DNA from: Anaerolineae bacterium
Lineage (GTDB): Bacteria; Chloroflexota; Anaerolineae; 4572-78; J111
DNA: 43,387 bases
Direction of reading: 5' to 3'
Assembly: GCA_020433785.1 (NCBI GenBank)
Contig: JAGRCC010000313.1
Span: forward strand, 1-43,387
Shown here: positions 8,707-17,567 of the stretch, in pieces
Numbering within the stretch: the first letter of the stretch is position 1
Layout of the letters: each line of letters opens with the position of its first letter
Notes under the pieces: model-generated
Seen by the model: the letters and a program-made list of their open reading frames with translations, nothing else
What the model was told of the DNA's origin: nothing
The model's database searches: none
Made by a program: the position numbers and the translations under genes

Positions 8707-11271
8707 ATGTCTCAATCAATCATTATCACCGGAATGCACCGATCGGGCACATCTCTAACGGCGAGTATCCTGCAAAGTGCCGGCGTAAATATTGGCAGCC
8801 AACTGATTGGCCCGGACAAAGGCAACTTATTTGGGCACTTTGAAGATGTTGCTTTCAACAATTTTCATAATAAAGTGCTGTCTCGGTTCCATCAAGATTA
8901 TCTTGTACAAGATTTAAATACACTAGGACCACTAACGCCAGAGGAGACAGCAGATGCAAAATCATTAATCGAACAACGTCGACAGTTCGAACTATGGGGC
9001 TGGAAAGATCCGCGAACCAGTCTATTTCTCGATTTCTGGAATACCCTACTGCCTCAAGCCCGATATGTTTTTTTGTACCGGCATCCGCTTGAGGTTGTGA
9101 TTTCAATTTTGCGGCGGGGAAAGCATTTTGATGAGAATGCTTTAGCCGATCCGCTTACAGCGCTGTACTCGTGGCAAACCCACAACCAAGCTATCTTGGA
9201 CTTCTATCAACAACACCAAGAAAGGTGCGTGTTAGCTCATATTACTACAGTCACAGCCGATATTGATCACTTTATCAAATTTACAGCTAAGAAATTAGAC
9301 ATTTCTCTAACAAACACCGACGTATCCTCAATCTATCATGCTTCAGAACTAATGCAAGACAACTTTTCCGAGCAAACCATGCTAGTGGTTAATTATGTAG
9401 CACCAGGGATCATATCTATTCTGGACCAATTGAATACTTGCGCCGATCTGCCTTACACTGGGCCACAGGCGATAGTTCGTGAAGAAAAAATAGTGCATTT
9501 AGAGCAGCTTATTAATGACCTTGATCGTCATAATATGCTAAAACAAGAACAACGCTCTTACCTCTTTTCACTACTCTTAACTTATGTTGCCCCCAGTTCA
9601 ATCGTAGCGAGTAAAGAAATTCTGCGACAAATCCGCACGGAGCAAATACAACAACTTACGACCCAGATAACGCAGTTACAAAATGAGCGGTTAAGCCTGC
9701 ACCAGCAAAATGTTGAGAAAAGCCGTCGTATTCAGGAACTGCAAAACTTATCAGTTAGCTTAGAAAGTATTCAGCATCAATTAGTTCAGCAAACCGACCT
9801 CCTAAATGAATTAAAAGGCCAGCTTACAGCCAAAGATGAGTTGGCCCAACATCTACAGCAGCAAATAGCCAACCAAAAAAGTCATAATGCTCAACTACAG
9901 CAACGACTTAATAACCAGCATCAATATGCCAATGATTTAACCGAACGTTTAACTGTGATGGAAAATACACGTGTCTGGCGGCTAGCCAGACGCTGGTATG
10001 GGATTAAAGAGAAGATTGTCGGCAAAGAGGAAAGCCAGGCCGCTAGGGTCAGCGTCCCTAGTTCAAAACCCACTTTGCAGCAGCCAACTAAACGATTAGT
10101 CGCTAATAATTCCCCCCGATCAAACATCGATCGACCGGCGGTGCTTTTTATTTCACATTATGCCGGACGCACGGGCGCCCCGATGCTTTTGTTGAATTTT
10201 CTAAAGTGGTTTAAAGTCAATACCGAAATTCCTTTTGAAATTCTATTAAAGGAGGGGGGGGAACTCTTACCTGAATTCGAGGCGCTGGGCCATACCATGG
10301 TCTGGGGGCAACGGGATAGATCCCAAAATCATATGGCTAATATCGATCTTATCAAGAATCGACTTGAGAATTCAAACATTGGCCTCATTTTTGCCAATAC
10401 TATTACAAACGGCGATCTCATTGCAGACCTATCAAGCCTAAACTGCCCAATAGTTTGTTATGTGCATGAACTTGAGTATTGGATTACTTACAAAACCCCT
10501 CCCAAAACTATTAAACAGGTCATACAACACACGACTCATTATGTTGCCGGATCGAATGCGGTGAAACAAAATTTGATTAAGAATCTCAAGGTTCACGACG
10601 ATAGGGTCGATATCGTTCATAGCTTTATTTGCACTACCGAAATTCAAGTAGACCTGTCGAATATCCGCATCCGTAAAGAACTGGGTATCCCCCCGGACGC
10701 CTTTGTCGTGGTCGCTTGTGGTACAACAGATTGGCGTAAGGGACCAGACCTATTTATTCAACTGGCCCACATCATATACCGGCATCAACCTGAAAAGCCT
10801 GTCCATTTTGTTTGGGTCGGCGGCGAAGACGAAGGGCCGGTTATTGGCTCCTTACTGTACGATGTAAAGCGGATTGGCTTAGAAGATTATATCCATTTTG
10901 TTAGTACACGTCCTAACTTTCGAGATTTTATGGCAGCCTCGGATGTGTTCACCTTAGTATCACGTGAAGATCCGTTTCCTTTGGTCGTCTTGGAGGCAGC
11001 CTTATTGAACAAACCTATTATCTGCTTCGACCACGCCGGGGGAGCGGGCGAATTTGTAGAACAGGACAGCGGTTTTGTAATTCCTTACTTGGATCTTGAA
11101 GCAATGGCCGACAGAGTCTTACAGTTGCTTCATTCTCCAGAGTTGAAGCAATCGCTAGGACAGCGAGCTGCTCAAAAGGTTCGTGAACGTCACGATGTAG
11201 CTGTGGGTAGTTTTCAAATGTTTAACATTGTTGAACGCATTCTCAACAAGGAAAAGGTTTATTCCTCTTGA
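8707..11271 (+). CDS. Sulfotransferase - coiled coil - GT4 glycosyltransferase fusion
   Basis: An 854-aa cytosolic protein with two putative enzymes. Residues 1-210 look like a PAPS-dependent sulfotransferase: SIIITGMHRSGTS (4-16) is the 5'-phosphosulfate loop, and VFLYRHPLEVVISILRRG (121-138) holds the 3'-phosphate motif. Residues about 310-420 form a Gln-rich coiled coil, ending in TRVWRLARRWYG, a segment common between coiled coil and transferase domains in surface-glycan enzymes. Residues about 476-845 form a GT-B transferase: VLFISHYAGRTGAPML at its start and FPLVVLEAALLNKPII with the GT4 E-x7-E-like element near residue 757. The stop TGA overlaps the TTG start of the epimerase gene. It probably adds a sugar and sulfates the same glycan; substrates are unknown. 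Confidence 0.85.
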   Translation: MSQSIIITGMHRSGTSLTASILQSAGVNIGSQLIGPDKGNLFGHFEDVAFNNFHNKVLSRFHQDYLVQDLNTLGPLTPEETADAKSLIEQRRQFELWGWKDPRTSLFLDFWNTLLPQARYVFLYRHPLEVVISILRRGKHFDENALADPLTALYSWQTHNQAILDFYQQHQERCVLAHITTVTADIDHFIKFTAKKLDISLTNTDVSSIYHASELMQDNFSEQTMLVVNYVAPGIISILDQLNTCADLPYTGPQAIVREEKIVHLEQLINDLDRHNMLKQEQRSYLFSLLLTYVAPSSIVASKEILRQIRTEQIQQLTTQITQLQNERLSLHQQNVEKSRRIQELQNLSVSLESIQHQLVQQTDLLNELKGQLTAKDELAQHLQQQIANQKSHNAQLQQRLNNQHQYANDLTERLTVMENTRVWRLARRWYGIKEKIVGKEESQAARVSVPSSKPTLQQPTKRLVANNSPRSNIDRPAVLFISHYAGRTGAPMLLLNFLKWFKVNTEIPFEILLKEGGELLPEFEALGHTMVWGQRDRSQNHMANIDLIKNRLENSNIGLIFANTITNGDLIADLSSLNCPIVCYVHELEYWITYKTPPKTIKQVIQHTTHYVAGSNAVKQNLIKNLKVHDDRVDIVHSFICTTEIQVDLSNIRIRKELGIPPDAFVVVACGTTDWRKGPDLFIQLAHIIYRHQPEKPVHFVWVGGEDEGPVIGSLLYDVKRIGLEDYIHFVSTRPNFRDFMAASDVFTLVSREDPFPLVVLEAALLNKPIICFDHAGGAGEFVEQDSGFVIPYLDLEAMADRVLQLLHSPELKQSLGQRAAQKVRERHDVAVGSFQMFNIVERILNKEKVYSS

Positions 11272-12197
11272 GAGCCTTAGTAATTGGAGGAAACGGGTTC
11301 ATCGGTTCTCACTTAGTCGATGCACTCAGCGCCAGAGGTTGGAAAGTAACTGTATATGATCTCTACGAACGACGATACGATCCTTTGCCTCCACAAGTTC
11401 GTTATATTAAGGGTGACCTAAGTCAGACCTATCTGCTCCGGCAAGCCGTCACAGAAACGGACGTCGTATTTCATCTGGCGTGGGCCACTATTCATGAAGT
11501 CGCCAACAATGACCCTACAGGGGATATTACGGCCAATTTGATCCCATCCCTCCATCTAATTGAAATTTGCCGCCAAGTGGGTGTTCGAAGATTAGTATTT
11601 ATGTCCTCTGGCGGTACGGTCTACGGCCCAACCGATAATTTACCTATTTCTGAAACGCATCCGCAACATCCAATTACCGCTTATGGCATAACCAAATTAG
11701 CCGTAGAAAAATATCTTCAGATGTTTCATCATCTCTATGATTTAGACTACGCCATCCTACGCCCTTCGGTCCCTTTTGGACCACGCCAAAATCCATTAGC
11801 CCGGCAAGGGGTTGTTAGCGTATTCTTGTATCGTATTTCGCGCGATCTGCCTATAACAATTTGGGGTGATGGTAGCGTCACCAGAGATTATTTCTACATC
11901 TCAGATTTAACAAATGCTATTATTGCCGTCGCCGAAAGTGAGATCCTAAACCATCGAGTATTTAACATTGGTGGGGGACAGGAAATCTCTCTTCTCCAAC
12001 TGTTAGAACTGGTGGAAGAAGTTATAGGTAAAAAAGGTAAGGTTAATTCTGCTCCGGCCCGCAAATTTGATATCCCCAGGCTTCTGCTGGACACGCAGCT
12101 AGCGACCCAGGAATTGGCCTGGCAGCCACAAGTCTTCATGAAGCAGGGCATAGTTCAAACCTGGCAGTGGATGTCAGGGATTGAGTTTCCTGATTGA
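11268..12197 (+). CDS. NAD-dependent NDP-sugar epimerase/dehydratase (extended SDR)
   Basis: Modifies a nucleotide-activated sugar for the surrounding transferases. A Rossmann motif GGNGFIGSH occurs at residues 7-15, the catalytic Ser region is MSSGGTVYG (112-120), and the YxxxK pair is Y139/K143 in AYGITKLAVEKY. SVTRDYFYISDLTNAI is the usual substrate-domain motif of UDP-glucose-4-epimerase-like enzymes. At 309 aa it has normal length. The start is TTG at 11268, overlapping the previous stop in a TTGA, which implies translational coupling. The exact reaction (4-epimerase, dehydratase or reductase) cannot be told from sequence alone. Confidence 0.88.
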   Translation: MRALVIGGNGFIGSHLVDALSARGWKVTVYDLYERRYDPLPPQVRYIKGDLSQTYLLRQAVTETDVVFHLAWATIHEVANNDPTGDITANLIPSLHLIEICRQVGVRRLVFMSSGGTVYGPTDNLPISETHPQHPITAYGITKLAVEKYLQMFHHLYDLDYAILRPSVPFGPRQNPLARQGVVSVFLYRISRDLPITIWGDGSVTRDYFYISDLTNAIIAVAESEILNHRVFNIGGGQEISLLQLLELVEEVIGKKGKVNSAPARKFDIPRLLLDTQLATQELAWQPQVFMKQGIVQTWQWMSGIEFPD

Positions 12198-12229
12198 AAC
12201 AGTAGAAATATTAATTTACAGGGGAAAAA

Positions 12230-12997
12230 ATGTTTAAACGGCTAATATGGAAACAAGATAGAGTGTTATTAGATGATCTTGTGTTCCGACTACAACATTA
12301 TAAAAGTGATAATTGGGAACTTGGAGATGAGTGTTTTATTTTTTTCAAAATTAAGCATTTGATCGACCAATATGCCCATTTTTGGGGAACCAGAAACGAC
12401 TTTAAGCCTAAAAATATTCTTGAACTAGGTATGTTTGACGGGGGAAGTGTAGCGTTTTGGTTTGAATACTTCAAGCCAGAAAAACATGTTGGGGTCGATA
12501 TTCAACAAAAACAAGATAGTTCTTATTTTCGCAAATATATACAAAATAAAGCATTACAGGATCGTATTAGTACTTTCTGGAGTACTAACCAAGGCGACTC
12601 AAAACGTCTGCGCCAAATTGTCAATCAAGAGTTTTCTGGCCCTTTAGATCTAGTTATTGATGATGCATCGCATATGTATGATTTAACGAGACAAAGCTTT
12701 TTAACGTTATTTCCTTTATTGCGGCCTGGGGGACTTTACGTCATTGAAGATTGGGCCTGGGGACATTGGCAAGAGTTCATCAAACCTGATCACCCCTGGT
12801 CTCAGAAAACGCCATTAACCCAATTAATAATTGAATTGGTGGAAGCAACAGGCAGCACGCAGGGAAATTGGACGGAACAAGCTGTTGTATCAAACTTGGC
12901 CGTTTATCAAGGGTTTGTAGTCGTGGAAAAAGGGAAAAGGGATCTCGCAGAAACAGATTTCGAACTTGAAGATTATATTAATAGAGTAGGAAAATAA
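12230..12997 (+). CDS. CmcI-like class I methyltransferase
   Basis: The ATG at 12230 follows AGGGG at 12219-12223. The 255-aa product has a SAM-binding motif NILELGMFDGGSVAFWFE (near residues 63-80), an acidic strand-2 end in HVGVDIQQ, and a motif DLVIDDASHMYDLT followed by PLLRPGGLYVIEDWAWG. The last two are typical of the Methyltransf_24/cephalosporin hydroxylase-like (CmcI, RhmT-like) group, which often methylates sugar hydroxyls with metal help. The Asp-Asp and His in VIDDASH could bind the metal. It is the third methyltransferase of the cluster and ends 4 nt before the sulfotransferase fusion gene. Confidence 0.8.
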   Translation: MFKRLIWKQDRVLLDDLVFRLQHYKSDNWELGDECFIFFKIKHLIDQYAHFWGTRNDFKPKNILELGMFDGGSVAFWFEYFKPEKHVGVDIQQKQDSSYFRKYIQNKALQDRISTFWSTNQGDSKRLRQIVNQEFSGPLDLVIDDASHMYDLTRQSFLTLFPLLRPGGLYVIEDWAWGHWQEFIKPDHPWSQKTPLTQLIIELVEATGSTQGNWTEQAVVSNLAVYQGFVVVEKGKRDLAETDFELEDYINRVGK

Positions 12998-13001
12998 GAT
13001 T

Positions 13002-16000
13002 GTGACTCTTCCCAACTTTTTAATTATTGGGGCGATGAAGGCTGGTACAACATCCCTGTATGCCTATCTAAAACAACACCCCCAAGTTTATATGAGTCCA
13101 GTCAAAGAGACTCGCTTTTTCGCTCTTGAAGAAACCGGAATGCCTGTCCTTCATACCGACGTACAAAAAAAAGTATGGGAAAGTTCTATAACTCGCTTAT
13201 CTGATTATGAAACCCTATTTAATGGCGTGACCAATGAGATTGCAATAGGAGAGGCATCGCCGCTTTATATGGCTTGGAGTAATAAAGCAGCACCTCGCAT
13301 TAAGTATTACATTCCAAAGACCAAGCTAATTGCAATTCTTCGCAACCCTGTGGACCGAGCATATTCGCACTTTTCACACAATGTCAAAATTGGAGTTGAA
13401 ACAAATTCCGATTTTACCGAGGCTCTACAACTCGATGATATTCACCAACGATGGTGGTATATGAAACAGGGATTATATGCTCAGCTTTTGAAACCATTTC
13501 GCGAACTTTTTGACAGTAAGCAGATAAAAATATTTCGTTACGAGGACCTTCAAGAGGACCCAATAGAACTGTTAAAGGAGATGTTTAGATTTCTAGAAAT
13601 CGATGACAACTTCTTGCCGGATATCTCCATTCGCCATATGAAATCTCCCGACAAACTAGTTAATGAAAAAAAAGATCAACTCACTCCCTCATTAAGGGAG
13701 AGTCTGCTGGAAGAGTTTCGAGCAGATATTCAAGAACTGCAGAACCAATTCGGATTAGATTTGTCTGCCTGGCTTATGCGACCCTCACGAACCACGCTTA
13801 CACTTACATCACCGGCAACCGTTATAGAGACACAGGCAGTCCGCCCCATAGCCTTCTACCTCCCTCAATTTCACCCTATCCCCGAAAACGATCAATGGTG
13901 GGGCAAAGGCTTTACGGAGTGGACAAACGTAGCCGGCGCGAAGCCGCTCTTTGAGGGTCATCGGCAGCCCCATCTACCTTCAACATTGGGCTTTTATGAT
14001 TTACGCCTGCCGGAAGCGAGACAGGCGCAGGCGGACCTGGCCCGTGAGTATGGTATCTACGGCTTTTGTTATTACCACTACTGGTTCAACGGTCGCCGCC
14101 TTTTGGAGCGACCCTTTAATGAGGTACTTACTTCGGGCCAACCCGATTTTCCGTTTTGTCTCTGCTGGGCCAATGAAAACTGGACTCGCACCTGGGATGG
14201 CCTGGAGCAGCACCTGCTTATGCAGCAAAAGTATAGTCCTGAGGATGACCGGCAGCATATTCAGTGGCTAGCCGGCGCTTTCCGGGATAAGCGGTATATC
14301 CGGGTAGAGGATAAACCACTATTTCTGGTTTATCGAATTTCTAAACTTCCTAATCCATCACAAACAGCCGCAATCTGGCGTGAGGAAGCGCACAAAATGG
14401 GACTGGGCGAACTTTATTTGTGTACCGTGGAAAGTCTCAGAGATGATCGGATCGATCCGGCGCAGATCGGTTTTGACGCCGCTGTTGAGTTTCAACCTGA
14501 CTGGTTAAGTTTACCCGAACCTATACTTAATTTTGGCGAAAACAACCAAGTGTATGATTACAAGGCGGTTGTAGAAAAAATGCTACAGCGGAACACCCCC
14601 ACTTACAAGCGCTTTCCTGGCATCACCCCCAGTTGGGACAATACGCCTCGACGCCAAAAGGATGCCCGTATATTGCACAATGCCTCCCCCAAGTTGTATC
14701 AAAAGTGGCTGGAAGCCATTATTGAAAAATTCACACCGCCGTCACCCGACGAGAACTTCATTTTTATCAATGCCTGGAACGAATGGGGCGAGGGTGCTCA
14801 TTTGGAACCGTCTCAAGAGTTGGGGATTGCTTATTTGGAAGCCACAAAAAATGCGCTTCAAAAGGCTAATGAGCCATCTATTAAGTCCATTCCTACTATT
14901 AGTATGAATGGTAACTTCGACCAGACCACAAAAGTAAGTGTCTGTATTCCTGTTTATAATGGCACCAAGTATTTGGGTGAGGCCATTAAAAGTATTTTAA
15001 ACCAAACCTGGACAAATTTTGAACTGATCATAATCGATGATTGCTCAGATGAAGATACCGAGGCAATAGTCAAATCATATAATGATCCACGTATCAAATT
15101 TCTCAAAAATAAAGATCGCCTCGGCTTAGTCGGTAATTGGAATCGATGCTTAGAAGAGGCCAAAGAGAAATATATCTGCATTTTCCATCAAGACGATGTC
15201 ATGATGCCCGATAACTTGGTTAAAAAGATTAAAATACTTGAAGAAAATGTCTCGGTAGGTATGGTTCATTCCAATGTTTACCAGATTGGACCAACCGGCA
15301 ACCTCCTTTCCAAATGGTGGTATTTCAAGCCTGATCCCAATGAAGCAACCGTCCAAAGTGGTTCTCAAGTTTTTAATAAGTTACTTTGGGGGGTTAATAC
15401 TGTCTGTTGTCCCAGTGTAGTTATCAGGCGAGAAAGTTATGAAAAACTAGGGGGATTTGATCCACAACTCCCATTTACGGCTGATTGGGAAATGTGGCTC
15501 CGGTTGGCATTATTTTATGATATCGCTTACTTACCTGAAGGGCTGGTAGAATACCGGCGGCACGACAGCAATGAAACACTCAATTTCTTAGGGGTTAAAG
15601 AACTCAGACATTCTTATTTGGCTAAAACGCGAATTCTGGAAAAATACCCGGACCGTATCCCAAATCTTCAAGACGTGAAGACAAAATTGACTTGCTGGTA
15701 TGAGGAGCAAGCTTGGGAGCAGGCTGTTAAACTTTGCCGCCAAAATAAAAATGATGAAGCCAAGCCATATTTGGCATTCGCGACAGAACTTCACACCAAC
15801 TTTAGTAAAAACGGAGCAGAGGCTGAACCCTTAAACTGGCTCTTGAAAATCATTGAGGTGGTTGATAAACAGAAAGCACCACCGAATCCTATACCAACCG
15901 ATTCGTCGCAGACGACTTTAAAGGCTCCAGAAAAAATCCTGCCATCCAGCCCCATCCAACAACAAATGCACTACGATCTTTCAGGGGAGGACATAGCCCA

Positions 16001-16118
16001 TTACATACCAATCCGCCGCATTGTTCAAGCCATATTCTTTAAAGTCGGCAACCAGCCTGGTTTGGGGTGGCTCCATAATTTTAGAGGACTTGGCAAAAAA
16101 GTTTTAGGTGGCAAATAA
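13002..16118 (+). CDS. Three-domain protein: sulfotransferase - WbsX/GH99-like - GT2 glycosyltransferase
   Basis: A 1038-aa fusion with a GTG start 4 nt after the previous stop. Residues 1-265 are a sulfotransferase: the 5'-loop is FLIIGAMKAGTTSL (6-19) and the 3'-phosphate motif lies in LIAILRNPVDRAYSHF. Residues about 280-625 match the WbsX family (GH99-like TIM barrel): AFYLPQFHPIPENDQWWGKG, FTEWTNVAGAKPLF, GFCYYHYWFNGRRLLERPF, CWANENWTRTWDG and NAWNEWGEGAHLEP. Residues about 645-880 are a GT-A family 2 transferase: VSVCIPVYNGTKYL, ELIIIDDCSDEDTEA and the acidic motif HQDDVMMPDN. Residues 989-1038 form a tail shared with the next gene. The WbsX part is visibly richer in GC than both flanks. 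It probably builds and sulfates a glycan branch; the specificity is unknown. Confidence 0.88.
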   Translation: MTLPNFLIIGAMKAGTTSLYAYLKQHPQVYMSPVKETRFFALEETGMPVLHTDVQKKVWESSITRLSDYETLFNGVTNEIAIGEASPLYMAWSNKAAPRIKYYIPKTKLIAILRNPVDRAYSHFSHNVKIGVETNSDFTEALQLDDIHQRWWYMKQGLYAQLLKPFRELFDSKQIKIFRYEDLQEDPIELLKEMFRFLEIDDNFLPDISIRHMKSPDKLVNEKKDQLTPSLRESLLEEFRADIQELQNQFGLDLSAWLMRPSRTTLTLTSPATVIETQAVRPIAFYLPQFHPIPENDQWWGKGFTEWTNVAGAKPLFEGHRQPHLPSTLGFYDLRLPEARQAQADLAREYGIYGFCYYHYWFNGRRLLERPFNEVLTSGQPDFPFCLCWANENWTRTWDGLEQHLLMQQKYSPEDDRQHIQWLAGAFRDKRYIRVEDKPLFLVYRISKLPNPSQTAAIWREEAHKMGLGELYLCTVESLRDDRIDPAQIGFDAAVEFQPDWLSLPEPILNFGENNQVYDYKAVVEKMLQRNTPTYKRFPGITPSWDNTPRRQKDARILHNASPKLYQKWLEAIIEKFTPPSPDENFIFINAWNEWGEGAHLEPSQELGIAYLEATKNALQKANEPSIKSIPTISMNGNFDQTTKVSVCIPVYNGTKYLGEAIKSILNQTWTNFELIIIDDCSDEDTEAIVKSYNDPRIKFLKNKDRLGLVGNWNRCLEEAKEKYICIFHQDDVMMPDNLVKKIKILEENVSVGMVHSNVYQIGPTGNLLSKWWYFKPDPNEATVQSGSQVFNKLLWGVNTVCCPSVVIRRESYEKLGGFDPQLPFTADWEMWLRLALFYDIAYLPEGLVEYRRHDSNETLNFLGVKELRHSYLAKTRILEKYPDRIPNLQDVKTKLTCWYEEQAWEQAVKLCRQNKNDEAKPYLAFATELHTNFSKNGAEAEPLNWLLKIIEVVDKQKAPPNPIPTDSSQTTLKAPEKILPSSPIQQQMHYDLSGEDIAHYIPIRRIVQAIFFKVGNQPGLGWLHNFRGLGKKVLGGK

Positions 16119-16137
16119 AAACTTGTACCGTTGTTTC

Positions 16138-16155
16138 AGGATGGTTTATCATCCT
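16138..16155 (+). repeat. Small hairpin between two glycosyltransferase genes
   Basis: AGGATG (16138-16143) and CATCCT (16150-16155) flank a 6-nt loop in the 61-nt gap. There is no T-tract, so it is not a good terminator; it may affect mRNA stability or be chance. Confidence 0.25.
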
Positions 16156-16179
16156 TGGATAGGAACTCTCTTTGAATAA

Positions 16180-17526
16180 ATGGTTAACTACAATATTATT
16201 TTTGTGTTGCCGGGAAGCTTAACACTTAGTGGCGTCACAACCTGGTCGGTGGAGATGTGCCGTCGCTTGACCGCAACTCAGCGAGTTGTACCTCTTATAA
16301 AACACGTTAGTGCATACTCGGATATCGACATAACGTTACCACCCCAAGTATCTATCATTGAATGCCCCAACCCCGTTTATCCTGGTAGTCTCCACTTGAC
16401 CGAGCGCGATGTAGCACTTGGTTATCTGCCCGCTTATCAAAGCCATCTACCGGGTATAATAATTCCCAATTGGTCGCATGGAACTTATGCGGCCTGTGCG
16501 CTTATTACCAAAACTCAAGCAAGCAACATTCGCACCATCGGCTATGCCCATGCCGACGATCCCGAATACTACAACTGGCTCACCTACTATGAACCCATAA
16601 TCCATCGCTTTGTGGCTGTCAGCCAGGAAATTGGGGAGCAGTTAGCTGCGCTTATTCCGCATCGCCAGGCAGATATTGTCGTAAAACCATATGCCGTCAA
16701 CACCCCGAAACAGTTAAAGCGGCGCTATTCCACCCGACCGGAGCCATTGCAATTGGTCTATGCCGGACGAATTTCAGAGCATCAAAAACGGGTCTCCGAC
16801 CTGGTTCGCTTAGCCGAAATCCTATCGAGAAATCAAGTTAATTTCCAGCTGCGTATTATCGGTGAGGGGGCCGATAAAGACGTTTTACGTCAAAAAATCG
16901 CGTCGCTCGAGCCATCTACCCGCCAGCGCATTACGTTTGAAGCCGGTTTATCCCCCGACCAAATGCCGGCTGTTTGGCAAGCGGCCGATATATTTCTACT
17001 GGTCTCAGCATTCGAAGGTACATCGATTGCTATGCTGGAAGCAATGGCTCAAGGCTGTGTTCCCGTTGTGACCGAAGTTAGCGGTGCAAAAGCGGTCATT
17101 CAAGGGGGTCAGAATGGTTTTATGGTCCCCGTGAATGCGTTAGAAGAAATGGGGCAAATGATTGGGCAGTTGGACACGGATCGAACGCGATTATGTGAGA
17201 TAGGGCATCAAGCTCATCAAACCGTCGCGGCCCGGTACGATTATGATGACTATATGGCCTGGTTCTTGAATATGGCGGACGAGGTTTGGCGTGAGGCTCC
17301 TCGGCCGTGGCCAGCCAACCGTCCGCTGTTGCCACACAAACGTTCCGGACCGGAGCTGCCGGAACTTTACCGAAATGTTGTTAGCAACCTATCCGGGCAA
17401 GATATTGCCCGCTATGTCCCCCTAAGCCGGATTATTCAAGGGCTTGGTTTCAAATTGGCCAACCAACCCGGTTTTGGTTGGCTGTACCGGTTTCGAAGCC
17501 TGGGCAAAAAAATAGTAGGCGATTGA
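16180..17526 (+). CDS. GT4-family glycosyltransferase with conserved C-terminal tail
   Basis: A 448-aa GT-B fold transferase, ATG start at 16180. The N-terminal domain opens with IIFVLPGSLTLSGVTTWSVE, where the loop after strand 1 binds the acceptor. The C-terminal domain has LQLVYAGRISEHQKRVSDLV (donor domain start), IGEGADKDVL, and the donor-binding motif VSAFEGTSIAMLEAMAQGCV with the E-x7-E pair. These are hallmarks of the GT4 family (retaining, NDP-sugar). After the GT-B domain there is a linker, and residues 404-448 match the tail of the preceding 1038-aa protein at 27 of 44 aligned positions. The sugar is unknown. The gene follows the fusion gene by 61 nt and is probably co-transcribed. 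Confidence 0.9.
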   Translation: MVNYNIIFVLPGSLTLSGVTTWSVEMCRRLTATQRVVPLIKHVSAYSDIDITLPPQVSIIECPNPVYPGSLHLTERDVALGYLPAYQSHLPGIIIPNWSHGTYAACALITKTQASNIRTIGYAHADDPEYYNWLTYYEPIIHRFVAVSQEIGEQLAALIPHRQADIVVKPYAVNTPKQLKRRYSTRPEPLQLVYAGRISEHQKRVSDLVRLAEILSRNQVNFQLRIIGEGADKDVLRQKIASLEPSTRQRITFEAGLSPDQMPAVWQAADIFLLVSAFEGTSIAMLEAMAQGCVPVVTEVSGAKAVIQGGQNGFMVPVNALEEMGQMIGQLDTDRTRLCEIGHQAHQTVAARYDYDDYMAWFLNMADEVWREAPRPWPANRPLLPHKRSGPELPELYRNVVSNLSGQDIARYVPLSRIIQGLGFKLANQPGFGWLYRFRSLGKKIVGD

Positions 17527-17567
17527 AATATCTACCCAATGAATAGATTTGCCCCGGAGGTTACGCC

